DNA from: Mycobacteriaceae bacterium | Lineage (GTDB): Bacteria; Actinomycetota; Actinomycetes; Mycobacteriales; Mycobacteriaceae | Length of the DNA stretch: 29,423 nucleotides | NCBI GenBank assembly: GCA_013362555.1 | Contig: JABFVX010000121.1 | Location: 1-29,423 of the forward strand | Direction: 5' to 3' | In this document: positions 6,960 through 15,184 of the stretch, piece by piece | How positions within the stretch are numbered: position 1 is the stretch's first letter | How the letters are laid out: every line of letters starts with the position of its first letter | The notes under the pieces: model-generated | The model's database searches: none | What the model was told of the DNA's origin: nothing | The model's input: only the letters and a program-made list of their open reading frames with translations | Program-made: the position numbers and the translations under genes

Positions 6960-8171
6960 ATGTTCGCGGCGATCGCGGCGACGATGGCGGTGGTGCTGGC
7001 GTGGGCGTGCGTCTCCGGCGCGATGACGCGCTGGAGTGTGACCGGTCCGGTGGCGATGATCGTGGTGGGATGCATCGTCGGGCTCAGTACCGAGCACTGG
7101 CTGATGGAGTCGGTCAATACGAAGGCGGCTCAGCGCGTCGCGGAGTTCCTGCTGGCATTGTTCCTGTTCAACGACGCCACCGAGATTCGCCGGCGCATCT
7201 CCAGAAATACCGGGGTCACCCGGATGCTGGTCGCCTTCGCACTGAGCCTGCCGTTCGCGATGCTGGTGGGTCGATTTGTGCTGCAACAGGATTCGTGGCC
7301 GCTGCTGTTGCTGGTCGCGTGTGTCGTGATGCCGACCGACATGGTGCCCGCACAGTCCGTCCTCACAGACAGCCGCATCACGAGGCGAGTCCGGGACACT
7401 CTCAACATCGAGAGCGGGCTCAACGACGGCCTGGTCGCCCCGCTGTTCCTTTTCGCGCTGGCGGCGATCCAGCGCACCGCGGACTCCGACCAGGCGCTGG
7501 GTGCGCTGGGGCACGCGGTGCCCGCAGTGTTCAAATCGATGCTGATCGGCGTGCCGATCGGCGCCGCCGCGGGCTACGCACTGACCGTCGCGACGACGCG
7601 GGGGTGGACAGACGCCCACACTGTGCGCTGCGGGATTCTGGCGATCCCGGCGCTGACCTACGCGCTGGCGGTGCTGATCGACGGCAACGGCTTCGTCGCC
7701 GCGTTTCTCGCGGGCATCGCCTACCGGGCCGGCCACGGCGACATTCCCGGCCGGCCGCTGGAGCTGACCGAGGGGCTGGCCGAATTCAGCGGGCTCGCAC
7801 TGTGGTTCACGGTGGGCACGATCGCGGTGGTAGTGCCGTGGCTCAGCTGGCGGGTCGTGGTCTTCGGCCTGTTGGCGCTGACTCTGCTGCGCATCGTCCC
7901 GGTCCTGCTCGCGCTGTTCGGCTCCCGGTTCTCGTGGCGGGAACGGATTGTGCTGAGTTGCCTCGGTCCGCGCGGCGTCGCCTCGATCGTCTTCGCGCTG
8001 CTCGCGGTCAACGGCCTGAGTGGCTCCGGTGACATAGAGCTGGTCGTCGGGGTCACCCTGGTCGTCGTGACGGGCAGCGTGGTGCTGCACGGCTTGGGCG
8101 CCCCGCTGCTCGCCGAGCGCTACGGACACCGGATCGGCCGGCGCGCGGCCGTTCAGTTACCTCCAGAATGA
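6960..8171 (+). CDS. CPA1-family Na+(K+)/H+ antiporter (NhaP-type)
   Basis: A 403-residue membrane protein of about 11-12 hydrophobic helices. It exchanges protons for Na+ or K+ across the cytoplasmic membrane. Family signatures are PTD at residues 125-127 and ESGLNDGL at 151-158 (the TD/ND core motifs of CPA1 transporters), and LGPRGVASIVFALL near the C-terminus. It lacks the long cytosolic tail of NhaP homologues. ATG 6960 has GGAGG about five bases upstream. The last residues AAVQLPPE and the TGA lie inside palindromic repeat copy 5, which therefore fixes the C-terminus. 95 bases separate it from the hydrolase pair, so it may have its own promoter. Confidence 0.93.
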   Translation: MFAAIAATMAVVLAWACVSGAMTRWSVTGPVAMIVVGCIVGLSTEHWLMESVNTKAAQRVAEFLLALFLFNDATEIRRRISRNTGVTRMLVAFALSLPFAMLVGRFVLQQDSWPLLLLVACVVMPTDMVPAQSVLTDSRITRRVRDTLNIESGLNDGLVAPLFLFALAAIQRTADSDQALGALGHAVPAVFKSMLIGVPIGAAAGYALTVATTRGWTDAHTVRCGILAIPALTYALAVLIDGNGFVAAFLAGIAYRAGHGDIPGRPLELTEGLAEFSGLALWFTVGTIAVVVPWLSWRVVVFGLLALTLLRIVPVLLALFGSRFSWRERIVLSCLGPRGVASIVFALLAVNGLSGSGDIELVVGVTLVVVTGSVVLHGLGAPLLAERYGHRIGRRAAVQLPPE

Positions 8172-8233
8172 CCCGTGACGTGCGCCCAACGCACGTCACG
8201 GGTCATTCTGGAGGTAGTTGAACGGCCGCGCGC
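8141..8233. repeat. Palindromic repeat family A, copy 5, extended to 44-base arms
   Basis: Arms 8141-8184 and 8190-8233 around loop CCCAA. The usual 25-base core is perfect, and the symmetry continues outward through GTTCAGTTAC and GCGCGCGGCC. The only two departures, at 8156 and 8157, would be G-U and U-G pairs in plus-strand RNA, so that transcript can form an uninterrupted 44-bp stem. The left arm encodes the end of the antiporter and the right arm stops one base before the stop codon of the convergent rhodanese gene. Confidence 0.97.
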
Positions 8234-8234
8234 G

Positions 8235-8654
8235 TCACGGCACCGCCGGGGTGCCGCCAGCGACGACGGGCAGCCCGGCGTGCCGGTAGGCGCGGAAGCC
8301 GCCGACCAGGTCGGTGGCGTGGCTCAGGCCCAGGCGTTGGGCGTCGGCGGCCGCCAGGCTGGACGCGTATCCCTCGTTGCACACGATCACCACGCGGGTA
8401 TCCGCGGTCAGGCCGGGCAGCTTGTGGGCGCCCGCAGGGTCGAGCCGCCACTCCAACACGATCCGCTCCACCACGGTCGAGCCCGGAATCTCGCCCTCGG
8501 CAACGCGATTCGCCGCCGGCCGGATGTCGACCACCACCGCGCCCGCGCGCTGCAGGTCGGCCAAGCGCTCCGGGGCGACGCGCGTCAGGCCCGCGCGGGC
8601 CTGCGCCAGCAGGTCCTCCGCGCTCATGCCCGAGTCCGGTCCGGCCGCATCCAT
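8235..8654 (-). CDS. Single-domain rhodanese (sulfurtransferase)
   Basis: 139 residues forming one rhodanese domain: VVDIRP early in the fold (about residues 41-46), IPGS near 57, and the active-site loop VCNEGYAS with catalytic Cys92, which carries a persulfide sulfur between donors such as thiosulfate and acceptors. It is cytosolic and of typical single-domain length. ATG 8654 is separated by one base from the upstream ORF's stop (TGACATG), suggesting translational coupling; an internal ATG at 8627 is a possible alternative. It converges on the antiporter with the 44-base-arm palindrome between them. Confidence 0.92.
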   Translation of the reverse strand: MDAAGPDSGMSAEDLLAQARAGLTRVAPERLADLQRAGAVVVDIRPAANRVAEGEIPGSTVVERIVLEWRLDPAGAHKLPGLTADTRVVIVCNEGYASSLAAADAQRLGLSHATDLVGGFRAYRHAGLPVVAGGTPAVP

Positions 8655-8655
8655 G

Positions 8656-8856
8656 TCAGTCCCACCCGGGGCACACTATGCCCCGCAGGCCGCCGCGGCA
8701 CCGGTAGCACCCGCCGCGAGCCGAACCCTTGACCTGCCGGGACAGCTCGGGATTCAGCGCAAACGCGGCTTTCGGCCGAATCCGCGCGTTTGCCTCGAAC
8801 GTCGCCTCGGACAGCGGGACGGGTGCGGTGACCGGATACTCGGTGGAGAACGACGT
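8656..8856 (-). CDS. Hypothetical small protein with a CYRC cysteine pair
   Basis: 66 residues from ATG 8856. Third codon positions are strongly GC, as in the neighbouring genes, and the stop sits one base before the rhodanese ATG, both supporting a real gene. The C-terminal third holds CYRC followed by GIVC, three cysteines that could bind a metal or carry sulfur. There is no signal peptide or membrane helix. No family is recognised, and no Shine-Dalgarno or -10 was found for this start, so the true start could differ (a TTG at 8898 is in frame). Confidence 0.5.
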   Translation of the reverse strand, partial: TSFSTEYPVTAPVPLSEATFEANARIRPKAAFALNPELSRQVKGSARGGCYRCRGGLRGIVCPGWD

Positions 8857-8915
8857 CATCAGCCAGCGGCCGAGCGTCAGGGCCGCCGGGTGGAGCAATC
8901 CACTGGAGGTATGTC

Positions 8916-9362
8916 ATGGTCGGATCTCGGATCGAAGCAACAGGCGCCCGCGCCGACGGGCCGTCGCCGCGACGGCGCAACGGCGCACTGGGCATGGCGG
9001 CGGCCGCGCTGGCCGCGGCCGGAGTGTGCATCACGCTCACAGCGCCGCCCGCATCGGCGGCGGTCACGATGCTGAACATCGCGCCGCCGTCCGGACCCGG
9101 TTACGGGGTCACGTGTCCGTACGTGCTGACCGCGAACGTCACCGACCCGCGGCCGGTGGAGTTCCGCGACAACGGCAACGTGATCCTGGGCAGCCCCGCG
9201 TTCCCGTCGGGCAACACGGCCACCGTCACCTGGACGCCGCTCTCCAAGGGCTGGCACCACCTGCAGGCGGCGCAGTATCCGATCTCGAAGGGCGCATCGA
9301 GGTGGGTCAACGTGACCGGAACGGGCCTCAACCTCGGCAGCTCCTGTCCGCTGGTCGGCTGA
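8916..9362 (+). CDS. Secreted protein with an Ig-like beta domain (putative)
   Basis: 148 residues. After an unusually long charged N-region containing RRRNG, a hydrophobic stretch (GMAAAALAAAGVCITLTAPP) ends in ASA-A, giving a signal peptide of about 49 residues. The mature 99-residue chain is rich in Gly, Thr, Val and Pro with two Cys (VTCPYV and SSCPLV) and segments such as PVEFRDNGNVILG and TATVTWTPLSKGWHHLQA, which look like an Ig-like or bacterial adhesion-type beta sandwich. Function is unknown. GGAGGT lies about six bases before ATG 8916. Confidence 0.85.
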   Translation: MVGSRIEATGARADGPSPRRRNGALGMAAAALAAAGVCITLTAPPASAAVTMLNIAPPSGPGYGVTCPYVLTANVTDPRPVEFRDNGNVILGSPAFPSGNTATVTWTPLSKGWHHLQAAQYPISKGASRWVNVTGTGLNLGSSCPLVG

Positions 9363-9378
9363 CCTAGCCGCCAAGATC

Positions 9379-9431
9379 CTCCAGAACGACCCGTGAGGCG
9401 CGTTGGACGCACGCCACGGGTCGTTCTGGAG
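9379..9431. repeat. Palindromic repeat family A, copy 6
   Basis: 24-base arms beginning CTCCAGAACGACC, loop TTGGA, three unpaired positions near the loop (GAGGCGCG against CGCACGCC). It starts 16 bases beyond the stop of the secreted-protein gene and separates it from the monooxygenase gene on the same strand. Confidence 0.93.
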
Positions 9432-9575
9432 TTTCTGTATCTGCCTGCCGCCCTGGCGCCGGGCCGTTGGGGCGCCGGACGGTCACCCTGGGTTGGACCG
9501 ATGAGTTTCGCGGGCGGGCGCCGTCGACTTCGATGGCACCGGCGATCGGTCCGGACGTGGTGAGCAGGAGGCGCA

Positions 9576-10778
9576 GTGAGCGGGACACGGGTATTGGTGG
9601 CGGGGGCGAGCATCGCGGGACCCGCGCTCGCCCACTGGCTGCGCAGGCGCGGAGCCGACGTGACGGTGGTGGAGCGGGCCCCTCGGTTGCGCCCCGGCGG
9701 ACAGGCGGTGGACGCGCGCGGCGTCACCAGGGAGGTCATTCGGCGAATGGGCCTGGACGCGGCCGTGCGCGCGGCGCGCACCGACACCGCGGGTGCGCAC
9801 ACCGTGGCCGCCGACGGGACGGTGCTGGAGACCTTCCGTGCCGACGACGACGGCGGCGACGGGTACATCGCGGAAATCGAGATCCTGCGCGGCGACCTGT
9901 CCGCGGTGCTCTACGAGGACACCCGCGACGATGTCGAGTACGTCTTCGGCGACCGGATCGCCGAACTCGCCCAGGACGCCGACGGCGTCGACGTGGTCTT
10001 CGCGAGCGGCGGCCGGCGACGCTTCGACCTGGTGGTCGGGGCGGACGGGCTGCACTCCGCGCTGCGGGCGATGGTGTTCGGGCCGCACGAGCGGTTCGTC
10101 CGCCACCTCGGGCAGGTGCTCGCCTTCTACAGCGTTCCCAACGAGTTCGGGCTGGACCGCTGGCTGGTCGACTACCAGGCGTCCGGGCGCTCCGCCGCCC
10201 TGCGACCCATCCGGGACGCCACGCAGGCGATGGCCATATTCTCCTTTTCCGCCCCCGGGCTCGACGTGGACTATCGCGACGTCGACGCCCAGAAACGCCT
10301 GCTGCGCGAGCGAATGGCAGACATGGGCTGGCTGACTCCGCGCATCCTCGCGCACCTGGACGACGCGCCGGACTTCTACCTGGACCAGGTCGCTCAAGTG
10401 GTGATGGACCGCTGGTCGAGTTGTCGGGTGGGGCTGCTCGGCGATGCGGCGTTCAGCTCGTCGCCCTTCTCGGGACAGGGCACCGGGCTGGCATTGGTCG
10501 GCGCCTACCTGATGGCGGGCGAGCTGGCCGCCGCCGGGTGGGATCCGGCGGCGGGATTCGCGGGCTACGAGGTGCGGATGCGTTCGTTCGTCGAGGCCAA
10601 CCAGGAGATCGGGCGGCTGCATGCGCACAGCCGCGACGCCGGCGGCCCGGACGCCGCCCCGGAGCCCGCCGAGTGGGACATGGGGCTGATCGAGCGCGCG
10701 ATCAACGGCGTCGAACTGCCCGACTACGCGGGCGTCCCGGACTCCGGATGCCGGACCGCCTGCAGCGGGCTAACGTGA
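9576..10778 (+). CDS. FAD-dependent monooxygenase (PHBH/TetX-like)
   Basis: 400 residues of the group A flavoprotein monooxygenases. It has the dinucleotide-binding start VAGASIAGPALA (about 8-19), the VVGADGLHSALR motif (about 152-163) that contacts FAD and NAD(P)H, and GLLGDAAFSSSPFSGQGTG (about 288-306), the FAD ribityl/phosphate motif. Such enzymes hydroxylate aromatic or polyketide-like substrates, some inactivating antibiotics such as tetracyclines or rifamycins; the substrate here cannot be deduced. GTG 9576 has AGGAGG about four bases upstream. It is followed four bases later by the DUF5996 gene. Confidence 0.94.
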   Translation: MSGTRVLVAGASIAGPALAHWLRRRGADVTVVERAPRLRPGGQAVDARGVTREVIRRMGLDAAVRAARTDTAGAHTVAADGTVLETFRADDDGGDGYIAEIEILRGDLSAVLYEDTRDDVEYVFGDRIAELAQDADGVDVVFASGGRRRFDLVVGADGLHSALRAMVFGPHERFVRHLGQVLAFYSVPNEFGLDRWLVDYQASGRSAALRPIRDATQAMAIFSFSAPGLDVDYRDVDAQKRLLRERMADMGWLTPRILAHLDDAPDFYLDQVAQVVMDRWSSCRVGLLGDAAFSSSPFSGQGTGLALVGAYLMAGELAAAGWDPAAGFAGYEVRMRSFVEANQEIGRLHAHSRDAGGPDAAPEPAEWDMGLIERAINGVELPDYAGVPDSGCRTACSGLT

Positions 10779-10782
10779 GTTG

Positions 10783-11703
10783 GTGAGCACACCGTGGCCG
10801 AAACTGTCCTACCGGCGCTGGCATGAAACGTGCGACACCGTGCACGCGCACACGCAGGTTCTCGGGAAACTGGCGGCCGCGCTGGCGCCGCCGGAGCCGC
10901 AATTGCAGCACGCGGCGCTGCGCCTCACCGCCCGCGGCTGGGAGACCGCGCCGCTGCCTGCGCCGGACGGGTCCGGGATGCTCGGCGTGCTGCTCGACCT
11001 GCGGTCGCACGAGGCGGTCGTAGAGCACGGTGCCGGCGCGTTCGAACGGATCCCGCTGACGCCGCACCGGTCCGTCGGCGAGGTGACGCGATCGGTGCTG
11101 GCGGCGACGCGGGCGCACGGGGGCCGAGTGGACATCGACCCGCGGCCGCAGGAAGTGGCGTGGTCCGTGCCGCTGGACGAGGACGAGGAGCACGCCACAT
11201 ACGATCCCGCGCAGGTGACCGCCTATTTCACCGCCGCCTGCCAGGCCGCCCGAGTCCTGGCGGAGTACCGCGCGCCGTTCCGCGGCAGATGCACTCCGGT
11301 CAACGCCTGGTGGGGTTCGTTCGACCTGGCCGTAAGCCTGTTCTCCGGGGAGCCCGCGCAACCCCCGTCGACGGACTTCATCATGCGCAACGCGATGGAC
11401 GCCCAGGAAGTCGCGGTCGGCTGGTGGCCGGGCGACGAGCGCCACGACACGGCCGCGTTCTACGCCTACGCCCACCCCGCTCCGGCCGGCATCGACGCGC
11501 TGACCCTCGCGCCCGCCGCCGCGCACTGGGACCCCGACCTCGGCGAGTACATCCTCGACTGGGACGACATCCGCACCGCGGCCGACCCGCATGCCGACGC
11601 GCTCGCCTTCGCCCGGTCGGCATTCCAGCACACCAACCGAGCCTGCGGCTGGGCCGCAGCACCCGCCGAAAGCATGGAAGGCGTCCCGCCCCCGCTGCGA
11701 TAA
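10783..11703 (+). CDS. DUF5996 family protein
   Basis: 306 residues resembling the actinobacterial DUF5996 family: WPKLSYRRWHETCDTVHAHTQ at the N-terminus, several WW or WGSFDLAV-like aromatic strands in the middle, and the C-terminal LDWDDIR and ACGW motifs. Biochemical role is unknown. It is soluble and without signal peptide. The first plausible start is GTG 10783; TAACGT at 10771-10776 sits six bases before it, within the end of the monooxygenase gene, so an additional leaderless transcript is possible besides read-through. Confidence 0.88.
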   Translation: MSTPWPKLSYRRWHETCDTVHAHTQVLGKLAAALAPPEPQLQHAALRLTARGWETAPLPAPDGSGMLGVLLDLRSHEAVVEHGAGAFERIPLTPHRSVGEVTRSVLAATRAHGGRVDIDPRPQEVAWSVPLDEDEEHATYDPAQVTAYFTAACQAARVLAEYRAPFRGRCTPVNAWWGSFDLAVSLFSGEPAQPPSTDFIMRNAMDAQEVAVGWWPGDERHDTAAFYAYAHPAPAGIDALTLAPAAAHWDPDLGEYILDWDDIRTAADPHADALAFARSAFQHTNRACGWAAAPAESMEGVPPPLR

Positions 11704-11738
11704 GCGACTCCGGTCGACGCTGAGCTCCGCGTCCAGCG

Positions 11739-11791
11739 ATCCAGAATGACTCGTGGCGTGCGTCGGGCGCACCCCACGAGTCATTCTGGAG
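11739..11791. repeat. Palindromic repeat family A, copy 7
   Basis: 24-base arms beginning ATCCAGAATGACTCGTG, loop TCGGG. The common ACCCGTG is changed to ACTCGTG on one arm and CACGAGT on the other, a paired change. It lies 35 bases after the DUF5996 stop. Confidence 0.93.
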
Positions 11792-11855
11792 ATGGGTGTC
11801 CTGCGTCCCATCCCCGCTGCGATGAGTTTCGCGAGTCTGGTCGGTCATATGCGGT

Positions 11856-12197
11856 ATGACCCGTATTCGCAGCATGCTGCTCTCCAGCGCCCGGCCCGAC
11901 CGACTCCGCGACTGGTATCTTTCGGCGTTCGAGCTCGAGCTCGGCCGCACCCCGGGCGAGGGGCCGGGATACGACCTCCTCGATTTCGGCGGAACGTTCA
12001 TTTGTCTCGACTCCCGCGAGGACGTGGGCGAGAAGAACACCGAGCCGGGGCGATTGATCCTCAACATCGACGTGGACGGCCGCTGGCTCGCACCGCTGGA
12101 GGACCGCGAGGGAAGCCTGTTCGCCACCGCGATAGACCCTGACGGCAACTACGTCCAGATCATCCAGCTGAGCGAAGAACACCGAGCGAAGATGTAA
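11856..12197 (+). CDS. VOC family (glyoxalase/bleomycin-resistance fold) protein
   Basis: 113 residues with the vicinal-oxygen-chelate pattern: an N-terminal strand MTRIRSMLLSS, helix PDRLRDWYLSAFEL, strand YDLLDFGGTFICL, and the closing DPDGNYVQIIQL typical of the last beta-alpha-beta unit. Family members are dioxygenases, glyoxalases or antibiotic-binding proteins; the function here is open. ATG 11856 follows a short leader with no clear Shine-Dalgarno. A 14-base motif CGATGAGTTTCGCG about 30 bases upstream also occurs upstream of the monooxygenase gene. Confidence 0.9.
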   Translation: MTRIRSMLLSSARPDRLRDWYLSAFELELGRTPGEGPGYDLLDFGGTFICLDSREDVGEKNTEPGRLILNIDVDGRWLAPLEDREGSLFATAIDPDGNYVQIIQLSEEHRAKM

Positions 12198-12275
12198 CAG
12201 CCGCACTGTTTTTTGCCAGACGCACCGGAAACAGCCTGCTGTTTCCGGTGCGTCTGGCAAGAAGGGGTGCGGCTG
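12198..12275. repeat. Long hairpin, family B copy 2 (between convergent genes)
   Basis: A perfect 22-base stem (12213-12234 with 12239-12260, core GCCAGACGCACCGGAAACAG) with loop CCTG, flanked by an outer stem CAGCCGCAC/GTGCGGCTG. It begins right at the end of the VOC stop codon and ends seven bases before the stop of the convergent asparaginase gene. It shares its core and outer arms with the hairpin at 1361-1430. It is a likely bidirectional terminator, although T-runs precede rather than follow the stem. Confidence 0.9.
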
Positions 12276-12282
12276 AGTGGGC

Positions 12283-13449
12283 CTAATAGCGGGTGGTGAA
12301 TTCCTCCTGGACCTTTGCGGGGTCGGTGATGCCGTTGGCCTGGAGGAGTTGCACCAGCACGCGGGATTTGGCCGGATTCAGGAAGTGCGCGGCGGACGTG
12401 CCGAGGCGGTCGTCGTCGACTTCGGCGTTGCGGACCGTCTCGCCGGAGCCGACGCGGCTGGAACGGACCACGACCACACCGCTTTTCGCGGCCTTCGACA
12501 GCGCGTCCAGGACCGGCTTCGCGGTGTTGCCGTCGCCGACGCCTGCCAGCACGAGCCCCTTCGCTCCGTGGCTCAATGCCTCTTTCACCGGATCTGCGGT
12601 CATGTTCGAATGCGAGTACACGATGTCGACGCGGGGCAACGGGGCGCTGGGGACGGGGAAATGCGAATGCCTCCGCTGCGGAACCGGCTGCACGAAGTTG
12701 ACGGCCGCGGCGTCGACGTAGCCGAGCGGACCCGTGTTGGGGGACTTGAAGGTCTGCACGCTGGTGGTATTCGTCTTGGTGACGTCGTCCGCACTGTGCA
12801 GCGTGTCGTTGAGAACCACCATCGTGCCGCGTCCGCGCGCCGACGGGGCCGCCGCGACCTGCACGGCCGAGCGCAGGTTGGCCGGGCCGTCCGCGCTCAG
12901 CGCGGTGGCGGGCCGCATGGAGCCGACCAGGACCACCGGCCTGTCACTGGAGACGACGTTGTCGAGGAAGAACGCGGTCTCCTCGATCGTGTCGGTGCCG
13001 TGGGTGACGACGACGCCGTCGACCTTGCCCTCGGCGAACAGTTCGTTGATCCGGTTGGCGAGCTTCACCCACACTTGGTCGTTCATGTCCTGGCTGCCGA
13101 TGTTCGCGATCTGCTCGGCGCTGAGCGTGGCGACCTTGTCGATTCCCGGGACGGCTTTGATCAGGTCCTCCGCGGTGGCCTGGCCCGCGGTGTAGCCGAC
13201 AGCCGAGTTGGCGTTGGCCTTGCCCGCGATGGTGCCGCCGGTGGCGAGAACGGCGATCCGCGGCAGCGAGCCGGAATCGGACGCGGCGTGCGCGGGCTTG
13301 CCGACTCCGACCCCGGCCCCGGCTCGGACCGGACCGGGCGCCGAACTCGGCGTGGCGGCGCCGCCTGGCCTGGCGCCGCAGCCGGTGAGGACCACGACGG
13401 CGCCGACGAGCAGCGCCGCGAAACGAAGAAGGACGGTTCTGCTCCTCAT
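12283..13449 (-). CDS. Lipoprotein L-asparaginase (type II-like)
   Basis: 388 residues. The N-terminus ends in the lipobox VLTGC (lipidated Cys24), so the mature enzyme is anchored outside the membrane, followed by a Gly/Pro/Ala linker to about residue 60. The catalytic domain has ATGGTIAG with nucleophile Thr73 and, further on, THGTDT, the two diagnostic asparaginase motifs. It hydrolyses Asn to Asp and ammonia. AAAGGG lies about nine bases before ATG 13449. It is the last gene of the aspD-aspT operon, 42 bases after aspT, which places its product Asp next to an Asp importer. Confidence 0.95.
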   Translation of the reverse strand: MRSRTVLLRFAALLVGAVVVLTGCGARPGGAATPSSAPGPVRAGAGVGVGKPAHAASDSGSLPRIAVLATGGTIAGKANANSAVGYTAGQATAEDLIKAVPGIDKVATLSAEQIANIGSQDMNDQVWVKLANRINELFAEGKVDGVVVTHGTDTIEETAFFLDNVVSSDRPVVLVGSMRPATALSADGPANLRSAVQVAAAPSARGRGTMVVLNDTLHSADDVTKTNTTSVQTFKSPNTGPLGYVDAAAVNFVQPVPQRRHSHFPVPSAPLPRVDIVYSHSNMTADPVKEALSHGAKGLVLAGVGDGNTAKPVLDALSKAAKSGVVVVRSSRVGSGETVRNAEVDDDRLGTSAAHFLNPAKSRVLVQLLQANGITDPAKVQEEFTTRY

Positions 13450-13491
13450 GGTGCTGCCCTTTCCGGCGTGCTGCGATCGGGACGGGACATG

Positions 13492-15174
13492 TCAGGCGAG
13501 CGCCGTCGCCATCGCGACGGTGATCGGACCCAGCAGTGGCAGCGCGACATTCGACATGGCGTAGACGATCGTGTAGGACATCAGCGGCGTCGCGTTGCCC
13601 GCAACCTGTTGCACGGCAGTGATACCCGGCGTAGAGCACTGTTGGCCGGTGACGGCCCCCAGCGCGAGCGGCGCGGGCAGTTTCATGAGCCTGCGCGCGA
13701 CGAACAGCGACAGGCACGCGGGTACCGCGGTCATCAGCACTCCGGCGATGGGCAGGCCCCAGCCGAACTTCTCCACCAGCTTCACCGCCTGCGGCCCGGA
13801 TGTCAGACCGACGACCGCGATGAAGACCGACAGCCCGAGAGTTTTGATGACCTCGGCCGCCGCGGGCGCATACTGGCCGATCTCGGGGTTGCGGGAACGA
13901 AACCAGCCGAACACCAACCCGACCAGCAGACAGCCGCCGCCGGTGCCGAAGGTCATCGGGATGTCGCCGACGCGGACGACGATCTTGCCGATCAGGAACC
14001 CGAGCGCGATGCCGAGGGCGATGTAGACGATGTCGGCTCTGACGCCCGGGTCGAGTCGGTAGCCGAGCCCGGGGATCGTACGGGCCAGGTCCGCCTTGGC
14101 CCCGGTCACCGTGACGGTGTCGCCGCGCTGCACCGGGGTGTCCGGCCGCACCGGCAGCTCCCGGTCCTGCCGCACCAGCTTGGTGATGTAGAGGCCGCTG
14201 CCCAGTTTCGCGTCGAGTTGACCGAGCGTAGCGGCGACCGCGTCGCGGTGGTTGAGCACCACCTGGGCGAGGTCGAGCTCCACCGCGAGTTCTTTCGTGG
14301 GAACGATTTCCGGCCCGATCTCGGTCTCTGCCCGCACCATCTCGGCGCGGTGGCCCACCACCAGGATCTCGTCGCCTTCCGCCAGCACGGTGTCGTCGGT
14401 GTAGGCGACGTGCTTGCCGTCTCTGACCATCCGTTCCAGCGCGAGCGCTCCCGACGTAGCCGCGACGAGGTCGCCGAGGCGGCGCCCCGCGATGTGCTGC
14501 ACCCGGAACGCGCGTCCGACCAGTTCCGGAGCGGCAGGCGCCCGGGTTCCGTCGCCCTCGGCGCCGCCGCCCAGCTTGGCCCAGAGCCGCTCCGCTTCGG
14601 CCCGCAGGTCGACCCGCATCAGCAGTGGAAAGATCTGGCTGGTCAGCAGCACGACGGTGATGAGGCCGCAGATGTAGGAGATCGAGTAGGCCGTACCGAC
14701 GTTGGCGGTCCACGCCGCGATCGTCTCGGCGGGCTGCGAGAGCCGCGCGATGGCGTCGGTCGAGGTGCCGACGGCCGCGGACTCGGTCGCGCCGCCCGCC
14801 ATCAACCCGGCGGCGGTGCCTGCGTCGAGTTTCATGATCACCGTGGCGCCCGCGGTCAGAATCAGGACGGTCACGACTTCGATCACCGTGAACGTGAAGT
14901 ACCTGAGGCTTTTCCGATTGAGACTGGCGAAGAACGTCGGGCCGGAGATGTAACCGAGGGTGAAGATGAACAACGCGAACGCGATATTCTTGACCTGGTC
15001 GTTCGGCGCGATATGTCCCGCCATGCCGACGAAGATGGCGACGATGAGCGTGCCCGCCACCCCGCCGAGCGACAGCTTCCAGACCCGGATCTTCCCGACC
15101 GCGTACCCGAGTGCCAGGCACACGAAGATGGCGATCTCGGGCGTGTCCTGAAGGAGCCGCTTGACCGCGTCCAT
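13492..15174 (-). CDS. aspT: Aspartate:alanine antiporter AspT
   Basis: 560 residues of the AAE transporter family: two hydrophobic halves of about five helices each (residues 10-185 and 385-560), each with the duplicated YidE/YbjL-type pattern, separated by a hydrophilic central region holding two TrkA-C (RCK-C) domains (about 215-290 and 305-375). It exchanges external Asp for internal Ala; coupled to Asp decarboxylation this is electrogenic and consumes an internal proton. ATG 15174 was chosen because the protein then begins with the first membrane helix and the gene starts 10 bases after the aspD stop; the longer open frame overlaps aspD. Confidence 0.94.
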   Translation of the reverse strand: MDAVKRLLQDTPEIAIFVCLALGYAVGKIRVWKLSLGGVAGTLIVAIFVGMAGHIAPNDQVKNIAFALFIFTLGYISGPTFFASLNRKSLRYFTFTVIEVVTVLILTAGATVIMKLDAGTAAGLMAGGATESAAVGTSTDAIARLSQPAETIAAWTANVGTAYSISYICGLITVVLLTSQIFPLLMRVDLRAEAERLWAKLGGGAEGDGTRAPAAPELVGRAFRVQHIAGRRLGDLVAATSGALALERMVRDGKHVAYTDDTVLAEGDEILVVGHRAEMVRAETEIGPEIVPTKELAVELDLAQVVLNHRDAVAATLGQLDAKLGSGLYITKLVRQDRELPVRPDTPVQRGDTVTVTGAKADLARTIPGLGYRLDPGVRADIVYIALGIALGFLIGKIVVRVGDIPMTFGTGGGCLLVGLVFGWFRSRNPEIGQYAPAAAEVIKTLGLSVFIAVVGLTSGPQAVKLVEKFGWGLPIAGVLMTAVPACLSLFVARRLMKLPAPLALGAVTGQQCSTPGITAVQQVAGNATPLMSYTIVYAMSNVALPLLGPITVAMATALA

Positions 15175-15184
15175 TCGAGCCCGC

